A stretch of 23,729 nt of DNA from DATFXF01 sp035258565. GTDB taxonomy: Bacteria > Acidobacteriota > Terriglobia > Acidiferrales > UBA7541. A program made the position numbers and the translations under genes. Positions within the stretch are counted from its first letter, which is position 1. The number at the start of each line of letters is the position of its first letter. Of the stretch, positions 21,562 to 23,729 are shown piece after piece. Below the pieces are notes generated by a model. That model had not been told where the DNA came from and searched no databases. It saw only the letters and a program-made list of their open reading frames with translations. The DNA lies in the NCBI GenBank assembly GCA_035258565.1, contig DATFXF010000018.1, positions 1-23,729 on the forward strand, given 5' to 3'.

Positions 21562-22269
21562 ATGACGCGGCGATGGGGCATGGTGGTGGATCTCGATCGT
21601 TGCACGGGCTGTGAGGCATGTGTGGCAGCTTGTCGCGCCGAGAATAATGTGCCCACGGTGGGCGAAGCCGAAGCGGCCAAGGGGCGCGCTATCCACTGGA
21701 TACGCGTCGAGCGCTACTGGGAAGGCGAGTTCCCGGATGCAAGAGTGAGGTTCATGCCTGTGCTCTGCCAGCAGTGCGACGCCGCGCCATGCGAGCCGGT
21801 CTGCCCCACTTACGCCAGCCATCACACCTCCGAGGGCCTCAACGCGCAGATCTACAATCGCTGCATTGGGACGCGCTACTGCGGCAATGCCTGCCCCTAC
21901 AACGTGCGTTTCTTCAACTTCTTCAATCCTGTCTGGGAGAAGCCCTTTCATTTGCAACTGAACCCGGATGTGTCGGTCCGCGAAGTCGGCGTGATGGAGA
22001 AGTGCACGTTTTGCGTGCAGCGCATCAAGCGCGCAGAAATTCAGGCGCAGGCCGAGAAACGTGAGCTGCGCGAGGCCGAGTTCCAGCCCGCCTGCGTGCA
22101 GTCCTGCCCCTCGAACGCGCTGGTGTTCGGCAATCTAAATGACCCCTCGAGCCGCGTGGCGCAGCTTTCGCGCTCGCCCCGCGGCACCAAACTGCTCGGC
22201 GAACTGGGCACGCTGCCGAAGATCACCTACCTCGAGAAAGGCGCCTGGGATGGCGAAAAAAACAGCTGA
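21562..22269 (+). CDS. actB2: Alternative complex III subunit ActB, iron-sulfur part (split B2)
   Basis: The 235-residue ferredoxin-like subunit has fifteen cluster cysteines: C14, C17, C20, C24; C69, C72, C77, C81; C101, C107, C111; and C148, C151, C178, C182. In the third group the motif reads CIGTRYCGNAC, with Thr104 where a cysteine stands in NrfC/DmsB-type proteins. This predicts three [4Fe-4S] clusters and one [3Fe-4S], as described for ACIII. There is no signal peptide; it probably travels with the Tat-exported B1. A strong GGGAGG lies four to nine bases before the ATG. Its end overlaps actC by 20 bases. Confidence 0.92.
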   Translation: MTRRWGMVVDLDRCTGCEACVAACRAENNVPTVGEAEAAKGRAIHWIRVERYWEGEFPDARVRFMPVLCQQCDAAPCEPVCPTYASHHTSEGLNAQIYNRCIGTRYCGNACPYNVRFFNFFNPVWEKPFHLQLNPDVSVREVGVMEKCTFCVQRIKRAEIQAQAEKRELREAEFQPACVQSCPSNALVFGNLNDPSSRVAQLSRSPRGTKLLGELGTLPKITYLEKGAWDGEKNS

Positions 22270-23596
22270 GCAGATCTACGACGACCTGGTCGAGCCCGTG
22301 TTCCGGACTTCACCGCGGTTCTACGTCACCGCCATTGCGCTCGGTGCCTTGGTGGCCGCGGCACTTTTCGCCTGGGGCTATCAGATGTGGGCCGGAATCG
22401 GCGTCGCTGGCATACGCCGACCGGTCTTCTGGGCATTCTACATCACGAACTTCGTCTTCTGGATCGGCATCAGCCACGCCGGCACGCTGATCTCCGCCAT
22501 CCTGCGCCTCGCCAACGCCACCTGGCGCCGCCCCATCACACGTTCGGCCGAAGTCATCACCGTATTCGCGCTGATGATCGGCGCGATGTTTCCGCTCATC
22601 CACCTGGGACGGCCCTGGCTGGCCTTCTGGCTGATCCCTTACCCCAGCGAGCGCGGCATCTGGCCCAACTTCCGCTCGCCCCTAGTGTGGGATTTCTTCG
22701 CCATCAACACCTATCTGATCGGCAGCTCCACGTTCTTGCTGCTGCCCATCCTTCCGGACTTCGCCCTGGCGCGCGACCGCTCGACCGGCCTGCGAAGAAA
22801 GGTCTACAACCTGTTGGCCCTGGGCTGGCGCGGGACAGCGCGGCAGTGGCGCAGTCTCGAGACGGCGATGCACATCATGGCCATCTCCATCATCCCTGTG
22901 GCCGTCTCGGTGCACACCATTGTTTCTTGGGACTTCGCCATGGCGCCCGTGCCCATGTGGCATTCGACTATCTTCGGCCCCTACTTCGTGGCCGGAGCCA
23001 TCTTCAGCGGCATCGCCGCGCTGATCATCGTCATGGCCGTACTCCGCAAGGTGCTCGATCTCGAGGAGTATCTCGAGCCGATCCACTTCGATCACCTGGG
23101 CAAGCTCTTGTTGATGATGAGCCTGCTATGGTTTTACTTCCTCTTTGCGGAGCGCCTGACCACCTGGTATGGCAACCAGACCTCCGAGATGGCCGTTTTC
23201 TGGGAGACCCAGCGCGGGGCCTATGCGCCCCTGTTTTGGACGATGGTCCTTTTGAACTTCGTCATCCCATTTCTGCTCTTGACCATCAAGCGTCTGCGCA
23301 CGATCGCCGGCACAGTGGTCGCTTCTCTGGCGGTGTTGGTCGGGATGTGGATCGAACGGTTCCTGATCATCGTGCCCTCGCTCGCGCGCAAGTACTTGCC
23401 CTATAGTTGGGGCACCTACCGGCCCACCTGGGTTGAAATCACGATCACCTTGGGCACGTTTGCGGCGATGGGCCTGCTCTATACACTCTTCGTCAAGGTT
23501 GCGCCCATCATTTCGGTGTGGGAATGGAAGGCGGGCCAGCACAAGCAGCCGGCGCAGGGCGGCGGCGCCCGCGAACCGCTGGCCGCACCACAGTAG
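22250..23596 (+). CDS. actC: Alternative complex III subunit ActC (NrfD/PsrC family quinol-binding membrane protein)
   Basis: The 448-residue protein has about ten membrane helices of the NrfD/PsrC family. It starts MAKKTAEQIYDDLVEPVF and includes FVFWIGISHAGTLISAIL, with the histidine common in ActC, and the polar pattern HLGRPWLAFWLIPYP. Further segments are FFAINTYLIGSSTFLLLPI, HIMAISIIPVAVSVHTIVSWDFAM and WIERFLIIVPSL. ActC binds quinol at the periplasmic side and is one of the two possible proton-path subunits. The ATG at 22250 has GAAAGG eight bases upstream and overlaps actB2. An in-frame ATG at 22139 lies inside actB2 and gives unrelated residues. Confidence 0.94.
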   Translation: MAKKTAEQIYDDLVEPVFRTSPRFYVTAIALGALVAAALFAWGYQMWAGIGVAGIRRPVFWAFYITNFVFWIGISHAGTLISAILRLANATWRRPITRSAEVITVFALMIGAMFPLIHLGRPWLAFWLIPYPSERGIWPNFRSPLVWDFFAINTYLIGSSTFLLLPILPDFALARDRSTGLRRKVYNLLALGWRGTARQWRSLETAMHIMAISIIPVAVSVHTIVSWDFAMAPVPMWHSTIFGPYFVAGAIFSGIAALIIVMAVLRKVLDLEEYLEPIHFDHLGKLLLMMSLLWFYFLFAERLTTWYGNQTSEMAVFWETQRGAYAPLFWTMVLLNFVIPFLLLTIKRLRTIAGTVVASLAVLVGMWIERFLIIVPSLARKYLPYSWGTYRPTWVEITITLGTFAAMGLLYTLFVKVAPIISVWEWKAGQHKQPAQGGGAREPLAAPQ

Positions 23597-23614
23597 CGGT
23601 GGAGGAAAAAGGAC

Positions 23615-23729
23615 GTGAAGCCTCTCTACGCCTTGTATGGAGATCCCGCTCAGGCAGGACATGCGGTCCAATCCCTGCGCGACGCGGGTGCGGATCCGCG
23701 CAAGATCGTGGTCATTTCTTCTGTGCCGA
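23615..23729 (+). CDS. actD: Alternative complex III subunit ActD (DUF3341), 3'-truncated by the window
   Basis: A GTG start preceded by GGAGG and AAAGG opens a frame running off the window end. The 38 residues read MKPLYALYGDPAQAGHAVQ then LRDAGADPRKIVVISSVP. This is the beginning of the DUF3341 domain, the soluble part of ActD, which normally ends in two membrane helices. Position 18 bases after actC matches the order A-B-C-D of ACIII operons. Confidence 0.85.
   Translation, partial: MKPLYALYGDPAQAGHAVQSLRDAGADPRKIVVISSVP

Noticed and set aside
19280..23729. Polysulfide/thiosulfate reductase or Qrc complex instead of ACIII
   Set aside because: The order cytochrome-MopB-FeS-NrfD would also fit Qrc. 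The pentaheme ActA followed by a DUF3341 (ActD) gene after the NrfD subunit is diagnostic of ACIII, and no molybdenum-ligand cysteine is seen.

Overview
The window is GC-rich, tightly packed bacterial chromosome with no tRNA, rRNA, CRISPR array, insertion sequence or phage gene that I can support. Gene content points to an acidobacterium (phylum Acidobacteriota), probably uncultivated. The evidence is a large secreted sortilin/BNR-repeat protein, an alternative complex III (ACIII) operon with a split ActB, a Gram-negative-type YidC with a large periplasmic domain, and a long TPR protein of the kind I associate with that phylum. This is inference from family knowledge; no marker gene was compared.

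Layout. (1) 1-1200, plus strand: the end of a YdjM/DUF457-like membrane hydrolase overlapping a small metallophosphoesterase. (2) 1204-4401, minus strand: the conserved rpmH-rnpA-yidD-yidC-khpB cluster (ribosomal protein L34, RNase P protein, membrane insertase and its helper, RNA-binding Jag/KhpB), with a good sigma-70 promoter upstream of rpmH. The L34 gene is short and starts with TTG. (3) 4671-7796, minus strand: a 1041-residue secreted Asp-box (BNR) propeller protein. (4) 8023-12939: the ffh-rpsP-khpA-rimM-trmD-rplS-rnhB neighbourhood, with the inner block trmD-rimM-khpA-rpsP turned round relative to ffh, rplS and rnhB. (5) 13216-16553, plus strand: an 805-residue TPR protein, a small two-helix membrane protein and thiE. 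A minus-strand remnant resembling the end of a PP2C/SpoIIE phosphatase lies just after thiE. (6) 16711-18399, plus strand: a response-regulator receiver domain joined through a coiled coil and one membrane helix to a trypsin-like HtrA-type protease. (7) 18637-23729, plus strand: actA, actB1, actB2, actC and the start of actD, encoding the quinol-oxidising ACIII; the operon continues past the window.

How the genes work together. Most of the window serves protein synthesis and membrane-protein biogenesis: SRP54 (Ffh) delivers nascent chains and YidC/YidD insert them, L34, L19 and S16 are ribosomal, RimM matures the 30S subunit, TrmD and RnpA act on tRNA, and KhpA and KhpB are probable partners in RNA binding. 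The last five kilobases are respiratory: ACIII replaces the bc1 complex and passes electrons from the quinol pool to cytochrome c or an oxidase.

The best candidate for a little-described system is the membrane-spanning receiver-protease at 16711-18399. Its protease triad is intact but its receiver pocket is altered. The inverted ribosomal block and the Cys-motif-bearing split ActB are the next most notable points.
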